Shown here in pieces: positions 21,961 to 32,842 of a stretch of DNA of 64,000 bases. How positions within the stretch are numbered: position 1 is the first letter of the stretch; every line of letters begins with the position of its first letter. A model generated the notes under the pieces. It had not been told where the DNA came from, made no database searches, and was given only the letters and a program-made list of their open reading frames with translations. The DNA is from Annona cherimola (taxonomy: Eukaryota; Streptophyta; Magnoliopsida; Magnoliales; Annonaceae). The stretch lies in assembly GCA_030490835.1 (NCBI GenBank), contig CM059972.1, positions 47,905,452-47,969,451 on the forward strand. The letters are read 5' to 3'. A program made the translations under genes and the position numbers.

Positions 21961-22385
21961 AGATGGCCCGAAACCCTCCAAAAAGCCTAAGGTGGCCCAA
22001 AACTTTTCAAAAAGCCCATGATGGCTCAAAAACTCTTCAAAAAGCCCATGATGGCCCAAAAATCTCTAAAAAGCCCAGGATGGTCCAAAAAGCCCAAAAT
22101 AGCTCAAAACCCTCCAAAAAGCCCAAGATGGCTCAAAACTTTTCGAAAAGCCCAAGACGGCTAAAAAACTCTCCAAAAAGCCCATGATGGCCCAAAAACT
22201 CTCCAAAAAGCCCAAGATGGCTCAAAACTTTCCAAAAAGCCCAAGGTGGCCCAAAACCCTCCAAAAAGCCCAAGATGGCTCAAAACTCTCCAAAGAGCCC
22301 AAGATGGCTCAAAACTTTCTAAAAAAAAGCCCAAGAAGGCCCAAACTCTTTTCAACAAGCCCAGTTGGGCTCAAACCTTTTTAAT
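21961..22385 (+). repeat. Tandem array, about 29 bp unit, 14 copies
   Basis: The unit is of the form AAAAAGCCCAAGATGGC followed by TCAAAACTCTCC. AAGCC(C) starts recur roughly every 22-33 bases from 21978 to 22354. Open frames on both strands across it are translations of the repeat. Confidence 0.9.
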
Positions 22386-22639
22386 TGGTCAAAAATTACC
22401 CAAAAATACTTTAAAAATCGGTTAACCCATTTCTTGGTAAAATCACCCAATTATTCAATCCAGAGACTGAATGCGGGAGACGCTGGTTTCTCATATAGAA
22501 GCTGAAAGCGGGACACGCTGGTCTGCTGTGTAAATCCAGAAGCTAAGAGCACTTAGTTTGCTGTGTAGGGTCACTGGTGTAGCCGACGGGCCCCTCACTA
22601 GTTCCCAAACCGAGTCATCGCTGGTCGACGGGCTAAGCG

Positions 22640-22830
22640 TAAACTCACATTTAAGTCATGGCGCGTGGCGTCATGTACCTCATATTCATGTCATGGCGCG
22701 TGGCGTCATGAACCTCACATTTAAGTCATGGCGCGTGGCGTCATGTACTTCATATTTAAGATATGACGCGTGGCGTCATATACCTCACATTCGAGTCACG
22801 GCGCGGGGCGAAGTGTACTCATTTATCTTT
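22640..22830 (+). repeat. Tandem array, exactly 35 bp unit, 5 copies
   Basis: The phrase ATGGCGCGTGGCGTCAT starts at 22658, 22693 and 22728, with variants at 22763 and 22798, so every interval is 35 bp. The linker is TACCTCACATTTAAGTC-like. Units are contiguous with no unique spacers. Confidence 0.9.
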
Positions 22831-23150
22831 ATATTTTTGTTAGACACGATTTTTCGTGCACTTGTAAAGACGTAGAAGGATCTTCTACACACTTCATTAT
22901 TATTAAGCATTTTTTTTATGGACCATTGTATTCAACTCTTTTAATCAAGGGTTTTCTCGATTGGAGATGTAAAATCAGAATGTGGAACACAATACAAAAT
23001 ATTTCTGTGATGTACTTTTCGGACTCGGTTAAAGAATTAGATGCTTTAAAATTTTGCTGGGAAATTAATTAAGCATTTATTTCCAAAGCCGTAGGAAAAC
23101 AATTTTATCTTTAACCATGATATGATTTTTCACGAGGCCGGAACAGGAAT

Positions 23151-24983
23151 CAATACATGTTGTTTTTTATGAATTTAACCAAACTCCGAGGAAGGAGGAT
23201 GAACTAAGTAATGCAAATGATACATCAAAGAATTCAAAAGTGGAACAACAAGAGCAACAAGGAGAAAGCGACTAAACAAGAAAATTCCACAGAGGAAAGG
23301 GTAAGTGAATGTAATAACTCCTACAAACCTCCAACTGATTTAAAATTCAAAAATGACCATCCAATTGAGCAAGTTATTGACAATATTTATAAAGGAGTAA
23401 AGACTAGAAGGTCAAAACACAACATTTGTGGACAATATGCTTTTGTGTCAAAAATCAAACCAACAACTATTGATCAAGCTCTTAATGATGAAAATTGGGT
23501 TATTGCAATGCAAGAAGAGCTAAATCAATTTGAAAGAAATAATGTATGACATTTAGTTCCTAGACCCAAAGATTGCACTATTATTGGTAACAAACGGGTA
23601 TTTAGGAACAAATTAGAAGAAAGTGGACTTGTAATAAGAAACAAAGTCAGACTAGTAGCCAAAGGGTATTCCCAAGAAGAAGGAATTAATTTTGAAGAAT
23701 CATACGCACCTGTGGCTAGATTAGAAGTCATACGCATTCTACTAGCATTTGCTTCTCACATGGATTTCAAATTGTTTCAAATGGATGTGAAAAGCGCATT
23801 TTTGAATGGATACTTAAATGAAGAAGCTTATGTTGAACAACCTCCGGGATTTGAAGAAAATGATCAATCAAAATATGTTTACAAATTAACCAAAGCATTA
23901 TACGGATTAAAAAAAGCTTCACGAGCTTGGTATGAAAGGTTAAACAAATTTTTGATTGATCATGAATTTCAAAGAGGAAAGGTTGATACTACATTATTCA
24001 TCAAGTATAAGAGTAAAAATATTTTAATTGTTCAAATTTACGTAGATGATATAATATTTGGTGTTATTGACGAAACTCTGTGCTAAGAATTTTCTAAGAT
24101 TATGCAGAGTGAATTTGAAATGAGCATGATGGGAGAATTGAATTTCTTCCTTTGACTGCAAATTAAGCAACAAGCCGAAGAGATCTTTATAAATCAGTCC
24201 AAGTATATGAAAGAAATGTTAAAAAAATTCAGAATGCAGACTAGCAAGGGAGCAAACACACCAATGAGTTCAACAATCAAGATCGATACAGATGAAAAAG
24301 GTAAATCTGTCGAACAAAAACTATACAAAAGCATGATAGGATCTTTGTTATATTTAACTGCTTGTAGACCCGATATTTTATTCAGTGTTTACATGAGTTC
24401 TAAATTTCAATCATGTCCTAAAGAATCACATTTAATGGTTGTAAAAAGAATTTTTAAATATTTGATAAATACCACTAATCTTGGACTATAGTATCCAAAG
24501 GGGTCAACTTTTGATCTAATGGGCTACTCGGATGTGGATTTTTCCGGATACAAAGTAGATAGAAAAAGTACTAGTGGAACATGTCAATTTCTTAGAAACA
24601 TGTTGATTTCATGGTTTTGAAGGAAACAAACTAGTGTTGCTCTATCTACGGCGGAAGCTGACTATATAGCCGTTGGGAGCTATTATGCCCAACTACTTTG
24701 GATGAAACAACAACTTAACGATTATGGTATTGATTATCATGATATTCCAATTAGATGTGATAATACAAGTGCAATTTGTTTGACTAAAAATCCGGTACTG
24801 TATTCTAGGACCAAGCATATAGACTTAAGACATCATTTTATCAGAGAACATGTTGAAAATCATGATATCTGTTTGGAATATGTGAAAATAGAAGATCAAA
24901 TTACAGATATTTTTACCAAATCTCTAGCAAAAGAATCATTTTACAAAATTAGAAATGATATAGGTATGATTGAGTTTGATTAA
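23151..24983 (+). pseudogene. S3 copia reverse transcriptase and RNase H
   Basis: This continues the S3 polyprotein after L3. The linker has YKPPTDLKFKN, the RT has [32 protein letters not shown] (about 24044) and [11 protein letters not shown], and the RNase H has DNTSAICLTKNP and the FTK end. Stops fall at 23547, 24084, 24154, 24489 and 24618. Against S2, three of these (TGA for TGG, TAA for CAA, TAG for TGG) are C-to-T type changes; the other two are transversions. Pol is not functional. Confidence 0.9.
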
Positions 24984-25014
24984 AAACAATAAGATAGGAG
25001 GAATGATCTTAGAA
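24984..25014 (+). other. S3 3' non-coding stub
   Basis: AATAAGATAGGAGGAATGA and the following TCTTAGAAA match the start of the S4 3' non-coding region at 35813-35842. The match ends near 25014, before the polypurine tracts. Confidence 0.65.
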
Positions 25015-25555
25015 AGTCCAAGTCGACTCCGGTCGTCCCAAGTCGACCTCAGTGAAGTCGACTCCAGAAAGTCGAAGTCAACTTCGGATCGGGGCGAAGT
25101 CGATTCCACAGGGGTGAAGTCAACTTCGGTTAGGGCAACTCGACTTCAGCGCCGCCGTTTGCGCTTCCCGCCTTCTTCTTCTTCTTTCTCCTCTCTTTCT
25201 TTCCTCTTCCTTCTTCTCCCGTGCCATCTCATTTTCCTCTCTCCAATTCTCTCAGATCCAGCTACCTCCCAGTCTCTTCTCTCTCAAACCCTCGAGCTCT
25301 CTCACTTCTCTCACCTCTCGAGTTCTCTCTCCCCCTCTCACTCTATCTCATCTCCCTCTCTGTTCTCTCTCTCCGTCTCTCATCTCTTTCTGCTCTCTCT
25401 TTCATTTTCCGCTCTCAGTTTCTCTCAAGTCTCTCTCCATCTCTCTCTCAGTTTCACTCCTGGTCTCTCTGCTTTCTTCCATCTCTCAGTTGCTCTCTCA
25501 ATTTCTCTCTTTTGTCTCTCAACTCTCTCAGCTTTCAAAACATTACAGGAATGGC
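25015..25555 (+). other. GTCGAC-unit block then CT-rich tract
   Basis: 25015-25150 has several AAGTCGACTCC/AAGTCAACTTCGG units like those of Sirevirus LTRs, but no LTR limits. 25170-25550 is a CT-rich stretch (CTCTCTC and TTCTTC runs) whose long Ser/Leu open frame is a translation of low-complexity DNA. It could be the R/U5 part of an unknown LTR or a leader. No gene is supported. Confidence 0.5.
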
Positions 25556-27462
25556 CAACCTTAAACACATTTCATAAATATTTGAGAATAAAATATATTT
25601 TCAAAGTTGTGCTTGCTTACAAATCATCATTTTCAAAAGGATTGCTTGTTTACCTTTGCTTTGCTTCAACCTGACTCCTTTATCCTTTCCTTTCATTTTC
25701 CTATACAAGGAAATTGGATATTTTATCCATCTATTCCATGTCTTAGCTTGCTTCCCATGCATGCTTTACGATCACATATTACCTCATTTTTATAGAGGTT
25801 ATCCTTTTATAAATACTTAGTCATTACTCATTTATATGAATTTTATCCATAAATCCTTTAAAAATTCCATCCATATATCCTCATAAATATATAAAAATAA
25901 ATCTCAATTTTTTTCCCTAAAATACGCTGCTCACTGTTCATGTCACTGTAGCATAGTACTGTTCATCATCACTGTTCACGTTTACTGTTCACTCGAGGTT
26001 ACTGTTCACAGCCACGTGGGTTAGTATTCATGGGTTCCAAAAATTGACATTTTTCCCAAAAATAAAAAATACCATGACATAGCTTATGTTTCGTATATCA
26101 TGGAAAATTTCATACATTTTGAATTTATCATCATTTACTTGGTTAAATAAATCATTTTCTCCATGTACTAAAAATCATCATAAATTCACTTAAGCATAAT
26201 CCTTAATTCCAAAAATCATGAAATTAATATATCATCATTCCAACATCATATTTATCATAATCATACATCCCAAATAATCATTTATCAAATTTGGAGCATT
26301 CTTTCCGCATATCATACATGATTTTCCCGAATGCTCTATCTTCGCTCCAAATTTTCGATGTTTCGGTATAATTCCAATTAAGTATTATAACTTTACTTAT
26401 TTTCTCATGCTTAGGAATTATCTAAGCATGGTTTTACCTTACTTAATAACCAAAATAAATTTGAGAAGAATTCCCTTACCTCAAGTGGAGAACTCCTCTC
26501 CTCCTTCTCTCTTTCTCTCTCTTTCCTTCTCTCCTTCTTTCTCCTCAAGGCTATAACGTGGTGGGGGTGAAAAAATGCTCAAATGGAGCTGGGATGAAGT
26601 GCCTTGGACGTTCACCCCTGCCCCCTATTTATACTTTTTGATTTTTCATCAAATTGGAATTTACCCCCCCTTGCTTGAGGTATTAAATTATAAATGTATT
26701 TTTTTCTAATTTCCAAAAGGTGTATGGAGCCATGTGTAGCCACCCTACAGCAGATCCAGCCCCCCTATGGCAGTCCTATTTTTCCTTATTTTTTAATTTT
26801 TAAAATTAATTAATTTAGGCTAATTAAATCCTAGCCGTTGATTTTTGATAAGATTGATTTTTGGTCATTGGATTTGGTCCCAAAAGTCCAAGCTCCAGAA
26901 GACATAGCATCTTTTCATTAATTATTTATCAATTTAATTAATTAAAATTAATCCAAAGTCAAATGCTTAATTAATGAAAAAGTAAAGCTACTTTTTGATT
27001 TTCAAATGACGTTTAATCTTGACCATTAATTCATGATTTTTGATCAATTTTGGACCACTCATCATGTTCATCATCATATTTTGGCCATCCATAAAAAATT
27101 TCATCTCAATCCGACGTCCGGATTGCAAGATATGAATTTTTCTTCATTTTCTTTCAAAAATCCACTAAAATCCGAAAATACTAAATAAATCAAAAAGTTG
27201 CTATTTTGTCCTTTTGTGGGAAGCTTCCTTTTTTTGTCTTTTTTTGATTAAGTTAATCCAAAGTGATTAACTTAACATATTTCTTAATCCCACGTTTACG
27301 TTTCACTATTCACGTGCACTATTCATCTGAATTCCATAAATAATTATTTTAACCTTTATTCCCTCATATTTTTCATACTCATGAATATATATTTTATTAA
27401 TATATTACCTAGGGTTTACAACCCTAGGGTTTCATATATGTGTCTAAGATTGGGGTTTCACA
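25556..27462 (-). repeat. Chromovirus-like LTR piece, minus orientation
   Basis: On the minus strand it starts TGTGAAACCCCAATC at 27462, the start type of the T1 LTR. It has the TTGCAATCCGGACGTCGGAT and GAGATGAAATTT block at about 27130-27090, matching 2390-2430 and the T1 block at 53710. GTATAAATAG lies at 26634-26625 and an AAGGTAAACAAGCAATCC phrase at about 25640, like T1 at 56065. The far (U5) end is missing. A cluster of ACTGTTCA motifs lies inside. Confidence 0.65.
25933..26010. repeat. ACTGTTCA motif cluster (5 copies)
   Basis: Exact ACTGTTCA occurs at 25933, 25959, 25971, 25984 and 26001, with CACTGTA at 25944. Looser CACTATTCA forms recur near 27305 and 27318. The spacing is irregular, so it is not a simple tandem repeat. 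Confidence 0.75.
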
Positions 27463-28280
27463 GCAGCACAATAGCCTGCAGGACAACTTGTCTTGCGGTC
27501 CCACTCCACGAGAAAGTCTGCAAGACAATCTACTGCAACTCGGCTAGCGCCACCTTGTCGACCAGAAGCTAACGTTTCTCAAAACGAGAACAAATCTGTA
27601 CCAAATTCTATTCAATGCACTATCACTCGCCAGTTCGGTCAGGCTGCCTCAAGGGTTGTTGACCTAGCCTCCCAACATGCTGAGATGACACCCGGGAGAG
27701 AAAGAAGTCAAAAAGACTGGCCAAAGTTTCTCGGCCTAATGCTCCACCAACTGATGGAAGGGATGATCGATTCGAGCCACAAGGACCTATTATTGTCAGA
27801 TCTAATTTGGGCACCTTACGATTTGTCATCCCCGATCCGACGCACTTGCCTCATTAGTCAACCACTACTCCATCTAGCTCACAAGCTAAGGCCAAGTCTC
27901 CACATCACCATGATACTGCCAACATAGTAAGGGTTCCTCATCACGCATCAGGGAAACCAAGGAAAAAAGCACATCAAAAAAAGCAGTTCGGGAAAACAAC
28001 TTCCCGTTTAAACTTGAAGGCTTCACCACCATTGCCACCAGGGCCAAGGTATAGGCTGTTCTCATACCCCCGACAAAGGGGTAGGCCGCAAAAGAAGCCA
28101 CAGCAGAACGTTCGCAAATTGAGAGCGTCTCAAAAGCCAAGACTCTTTAATAAGTGGCAGTATCCTCAGAAGTGCCATACAACGTATCCACGTTCGATGC
28201 TCAGGCTGATCCCAAATTTTATACACAAAAATAAATTTGCCTCATTGATCAGACTGAGGGAGGATATTATGCAAGGATAA
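27463..28280 (+). other. Unidentified segment with broken basic/Pro-rich frames
   Basis: Two overlapping plus-strand frames (27493-27927 and 28014-28280) can be read. The second encodes a Lys/Arg/Pro-rich stretch with GRPQKKPQQNVRKL and ends in GAGGGAGGATATTATG, which resembles a polypurine tract. I do not recognise the family. It may be the tail of an internal retroelement region. Neither frame has a convincing start. Confidence 0.3.
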
Positions 28281-28616
28281 ATTAGGGTTTGTTCTCCTTT
28301 AACAAACAATATCAAAATTAAATAATTATACCACTACCCGTTGCAAAATACGCATGTGAAATCCTAGACCTTAGGTATTTGCACTCTCGCTTTCTCTCCT
28401 CATTTTTAATTTGCAATTCTTCCCATTTTATTTATTTTCTTTCCCTTTTATTTACTGCATTTCCTCCCCACTTTTCTATTTTATTTGCTATATTCTCTCC
28501 GTATCCGACACGAAAGCGTTTAAAAGCAAAAAAATTTATAGTCCCGAATTCCTTGTGGATCGATAATTTATATACCACAATCTACAACCCGTGCACTTGC
28601 GGTGAGATTGCGAACA
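28281..28616 (+). repeat. End of the A1 5' LTR (U5 side)
   Basis: The Athila-type primer-binding site begins a few bases after GATTGCGAACA at 28616, so the sequence before it should be LTR. Only a few hundred bases can be assigned, and I cannot place the LTR start. The 3' partner is absent because A1 ends inside integrase at about 35576. Confidence 0.5.
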
Positions 28617-28623
28617 AGTATTT

Positions 28624-28641
28624 TGGCACCGTTGCCGGGGA
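28624..28641 (+). other. A1 primer-binding site
   Basis: TGGCACCGTTGCCGGGGA lies eight bases after the putative LTR end. The common form in Athila-type elements is TGGCGCCGTTGCCGGGGA, one base different. Confidence 0.85.
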
Positions 28642-28892
28642 ATTTGGCGTTATTTTAAATTTTGTTTTTAGATATTTTCTTTATTTTTCTTAGTTTTTTT
28701 TCTTTCTATATATATATTTTTGTCTATTCTTTTTCTCTCTTTACTTTCTGTCATTTTTCCCCATCTATTTTTATATTTTTTATTCTTATTTTCTTATTTT
28801 TATGTATTATTATTTTATTTTATTTTTATTATTTTTTTCATCTCTCGTTCTTACTTGTTTTTATTGTTCTGATTTAGTTAGTTAATCTTTGT

Positions 28893-30345
28893 ATGCACCC
28901 ACATACCCGAAACTTTGCAAAACAACTAGCTGAAAAACTCTTTGTTGCTAATCCTGAGATTGAACGTTCTTTTAGGAGAAGAATTCGTGACTACAAGAAG
29001 CCGCAAAATTCTCAAGACACTATGGCGGAACGCAACAACCCAAACCCGCCACATCAAGAGCAAGATGAAGGCCAGTCCGAGAACAATGCTCCTCCCAGAA
29101 AAATGACGCTTAGAGATCGGAACCGCCCGAACCCTCGTGGATTTCGATCATGCATAGTTGAACCAGAGATCGATGGAAGAAATTTTGAACTAAATCCCGA
29201 TCTCATCAGGATGGTTCAACAGGACCAATTTGTAGGACTTCCCTCTGAAAACCCAACTGTACACATCACTAAGTTCCTGCAATTGTGCAACACGATCAGG
29301 GTGTAAAACATCCCACGCGAGGTAATCCGTCTACAACTTTTCCCATTTTCTCTTTGTGACAAGGCAAGCAAGTGGTTCTAGTCTATGTCGCCCGAAACTT
29401 TCAACACATGGGATGAGCTTTCTACTACATTCTTGGAAAAAATCTTTCCACCCAATAAAACCAGGAAAGTCAGAGATGAGATCAATCAGTTCGTCCAAAA
29501 AGATGGTGAAACCCTATATGATGCGTGGGAGAGGATGAAAGATCTGCAACGCAAGTGCCCTCATCATGGCATCTCACAAGGTGATATTATTGAAAACTTT
29601 TTCAATGGACTCGATCGACCTAGCCGAAGCGTCGTCAATTCAGCCGCTGGTGGGTGATTCATGAGACTCACTGACGAGGAGGCTCTCGAACTCCTCGATG
29701 ATTTAGCTCTTTATGATTCTCAGTACGGCGATGTCCGAGGAAGCTCTCGGCGAGGAAATGTATATGATATCAAATCCATACATGCTATACATGATAAACT
29801 TGATAAAATTTTGCAGCAAAAAGAAGTAGGAATCCAAGGATCGAGATGCATCTTCTTCTGGACACACCTCATGTGAAATCTGTGGAGCTTCACACTACAC
29901 AACTGAGTGTAGTTTTTCCATTAAAGACACCGCAAGCGAGCAAGCCAATGCAATCAACAACCAATATGATACTCGCACATATGGTAACCCTTACTCTAAT
30001 ACTTACAATCCTGGATGGAGGAACCATCCCAATTTCTCTTGGGCGAACCAATCAAAAACCCAAAATTTTGCTCAAAATAATAAGCCACCTGGTTTTCTTA
30101 GAAAACCACTGAACCATCCTTCATATCAAACCCAACAAGCCTTACATGCACCACCTCAAGCACAACCAACTGAGTCCATGCTCGAAAATATCATTCTAAT
30201 GCTCAAGAAAAATGATGAAAGAATGGACCAAATGCAAACCCACTTCAAGTTGCTTGAAAATCAAATTGCTCAGATTGCCACAACCTCATTCCAAAGAAAC
30301 TAGGGCAAACTCCCTAGCCAACCTGAAGTAAACACTAGGGAGCAG
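28893..30345 (+). pseudogene. A1 gag (capsid and zinc-binding part)
   Basis: From ATG 28893 one frame carries an N-terminal charged part, then the retrotransposon gag core (QFVGLPSENPTVHITKFLQL, PPNKTRKVRDEI, ETLYDAWERMKDLQRKCPHH). In-frame stops are at 29304, about 29379 and about 29655. A frameshift near 29850 moves on to CEICGASHYTTEC, a CX2CX4HX4C-like knuckle, and then an Asn/Gln-rich and coiled segment (about 30170-30290). TAG 30301 sits where CAG is expected. Gag packages the genomic RNA. This copy is inactive. Confidence 0.85.
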
Positions 30346-32842
30346 GTGCAGGCAGTTACCTTGCGGAGTGGAAAACAGCTCGACCCACCTCAAATGGTCA
30401 TAGAAAAGGATGTCGAGCAGGAAAAGAAGAAAGAAGAGGAGCCACAATCAGAGCCAGTGTTGGAGAAGCCATATGTACCACCACCTCCTTACCAGCCTCC
30501 TCTCCCCTTCACACAAAGGCAACGACAGGCTAAGCTCCAAAAGCAATTCGAGAAGTTTGTTTCTACTCTCAAGAACCTATCAATCAATGTGCCTTTCATT
30601 GACACGCTTTCCCAAATGCTAGCTTATACAAAATTTCTTAAGGACATGCTATCCAACAAGAGAAAACTCGAGGAGTACGGGACTATTTCACTCACTGAGG
30701 AGTGTAGTGCTATTTTGCAGAACAAGTTGCCTGAGAAGCTAAAGGACCCTGGAAGCTTCTCCATTCCATGTGTTCTTGGGAATGTCCAGATCAGCAAAGC
30801 TCTATGTGATCTTGGAGCCAGTGTAAGTCTGATCCCACTCTCCATCTGTAAAAAGCTGAACATGGGTGATCCAAAACTAACGTCTATGTCTCTCCAACTG
30901 GCCGACCGATTAATCAAATTCCCAATTTACATTCTTGAAGACGTACCCTTGAAAGTCGGAAAATTGTTCATCCCAGTCGACTTTGTAGTCCTCGACATGG
31001 AGGAGGATCGCCAAATCCCAATCATTCTCAGGCGGCCTTTCTTAGCCACTGCTGGAGCCATCATAGACGTCAAGAATGGTCGACTCTCACTAACAGTTGG
31101 AGATGAAAAAGTCAAATTTAACCTTTCTGAGGCAACAAAACACGTATCAATAGATAACTCTTGCCTGCGGGTCGACGTCATCAATCCTTTACCGATTGAA
31201 GAAAAGGATGACCTGATAGAGGTATGTATCATGCAGAGTGCAACTCTTGAAAATGATAACCCTGAACTGTCTGCTTATGCAGCTCTCTTGGATGGAAGCC
31301 CTTTTATCTCTGTCGACTCATCTCCTGAGAAGCTGGACATAGACCTCAATCCTTTTCCCTCAACGAAAACAAAGGAAGAAGCACCAAAGGTAGAACTCAA
31401 ACCTCTTCCTAAAAATCTCAAGTATGCATTTCTAGGCCCAAATGATACTTACCCAGTCATAATCAATGCAAGTCTTTCTGAATCACAAACTGATGCACTT
31501 CTAGATAAACTGAGACAACATAGGAAGGCAATTGGTTATTATATTAATGATCTACCAGGTATTAGCCCTTCTCTATGCATGCATAGGATCCTCATGGAGG
31601 ATAATTGCAAAACAAGCATCGAACCTCAAAGGCGTCTCAATCCGAACATGAAAGAGGTTGTGAGAAAGGAAATTTTGAAACTTCTTGATGCAGGAATAAT
31701 ATACCCTATCTCAGATAGTAGCTGGGTGAGCCCAGTACATGTGGTACCCAAAAAGGGAGGCATGACTGTCGTCAAAAATGACAGGAATGAATTTATACCA
31801 ACAAGGACAGTCACGGATTGGCGAATGTGCATTGATTATTGCAAATTAAACTCCGCAACCCGAAAGGATCACTTTCCTCTCCCCTTTATTGATCAAATGC
31901 TTGAGAGACTTGCAAACCACTCTTATTTTTTCTATTTAGATGGGTATTCTGGCTATTTTCAGATTCCTATCCACCCTCAGGATCAAGAAAAGACGACCTT
32001 TACATGCTCATACGGTACTTTTGCATACCATCGCATGCCATTTGATCTTTGCAACACGCCTGCCACTTTTCAAAGATGCATGATGGCCATATTTTCTGAT
32101 TACATTGAAAAAATCATGGAAGTTTTTATGGATGATTTTTCTGTATATGGCCCCACTTTTGAATCATGCCTATCTAACTTGTCTAAGGTTTTGTAGAGAT
32201 GCAAAGAAACCAACCTGGTTTTGAATTGGGAAAAATGTCATTTCATGGTACAGGAAGGAATTGTATTAGGGCATTTAGTCTCAAGCAGAGGTATTGAGGT
32301 TGACCGGGCTAAAATAGAGGCCATTGAAAAATTACCGCCACCTAATTTGGTCAAAGGAATTCGAAGTTTTCTAGGACACGCTGGTTTCTATCGGCGTTTC
32401 ATTCAAGATTTCTCTAAAATTGCTAAGCCATTGACTAACCTGCTCAATCAGGATGTAAAATTTGATTTTTCTGATAAATGTATGAAATCTTTTCGCAGGT
32501 TAAAGGAAGCTTTGACCACCGCCCCAATTATACAACCACCTGACTGGAGCTTACCATTAGAAATCATGTGTGATGCAAGTGACCATGCTGTCGGGGCAGT
32601 CCTGGGTCAACGAAAAGAAAATAAACCAGTTTTGATCTATTACGCGAGCAAAACCCTAGATGATGCACAAGTCAATTACGCCACAATCGAGAAAGAACTC
32701 TTAGCTGTGGTATTTGCTATTGATAAATTTTGTTCTTATCTTGTAGGTTCGAAGCTCATCATCTACACAGACCACGCAGCGATTCGCTACTTGCTCGCCA
32801 AGAAAGATGCTAAGCCAAGGTTGATACGTTGGATCTTATTAT
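30346..32842 (+). pseudogene. A1 protease, reverse transcriptase and RNase H
   Basis: The frame shared with the end of gag is open to TAG 32194, then open again to the LTR-D insertion at 32843. The protease is seen as ALCDLGASVSLIPLS (about 30800). The RT follows with WVSPVHVVPKKGG, DWRMCIDYCKLN, FYLDGYSGYFQI and the catalytic FMDDFSVYG (about 32125). The RNase H has [30 protein letters not shown] and [11 protein letters not shown]. Residue choice at each catalytic motif is intact. The 32194 stop (CAG to TAG expected) and the insertion are the only breaks in this part. Confidence 0.92.
32838..32842 (+). other. Target-site duplication of LTR-D, left copy
   Basis: ATTAT here equals ATTAT at 34385-34389. 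Taking out 32843-34389 restores the RNase H reading of three Leu codons followed by Gln-Glu-Phe. Confidence 0.92.

Larger units (their letters stand above)
18404..23145 (+). mobile_element. L3: 4,742 bp LTR-like insertion with gene fragments and four tandem arrays
   Basis: The unit starts TGATGGGGTATATTTTG, ends GAGGCCGGAACA, and is flanked by the 5 bp duplication GGAAT, as expected for an LTR retroelement. I find no second copy of either end inside, no primer-binding site and no gag-pol, so it looks like one very long solo LTR or a gutted non-autonomous element. A GC-rich left part (18470-20350) holds pieces resembling host genes. TATAAATA lies at 20356. Downstream come arrays with units of about 150, 29 and 35 bp. 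An alternative is a DNA transposon, but TG...CA with a 5 bp duplication argues for the LTR class. Confidence 0.7.
15953..25014 (+). mobile_element. Sirevirus-type copia S3, plus strand, interrupted by L3
   Basis: S3 starts abruptly inside gag at the S2 boundary, runs through protease and integrase to 18403, is interrupted by the 4.74 kb insertion L3, and resumes at 23151 through RT and RNase H to 24983. It stops in the 3' non-coding region near 25014, before any polypurine tract or LTR. It may be the downstream part of S1, with about 220 gag codons lost where S2 sits. Confidence 0.8.

Noticed and set aside
22640..22830. CRISPR-like repeat array
   Set aside because: The 35 bp units are contiguous with no unique spacers, lie in a eukaryotic transposon, and no cas genes are present. 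It is a tandem repeat.
24970..25674. 234-codon Ser/Leu-rich open frame
   Set aside because: It starts in the copia RNase H end and runs through a CT-rich tract; the peptide is a translation of low-complexity DNA.
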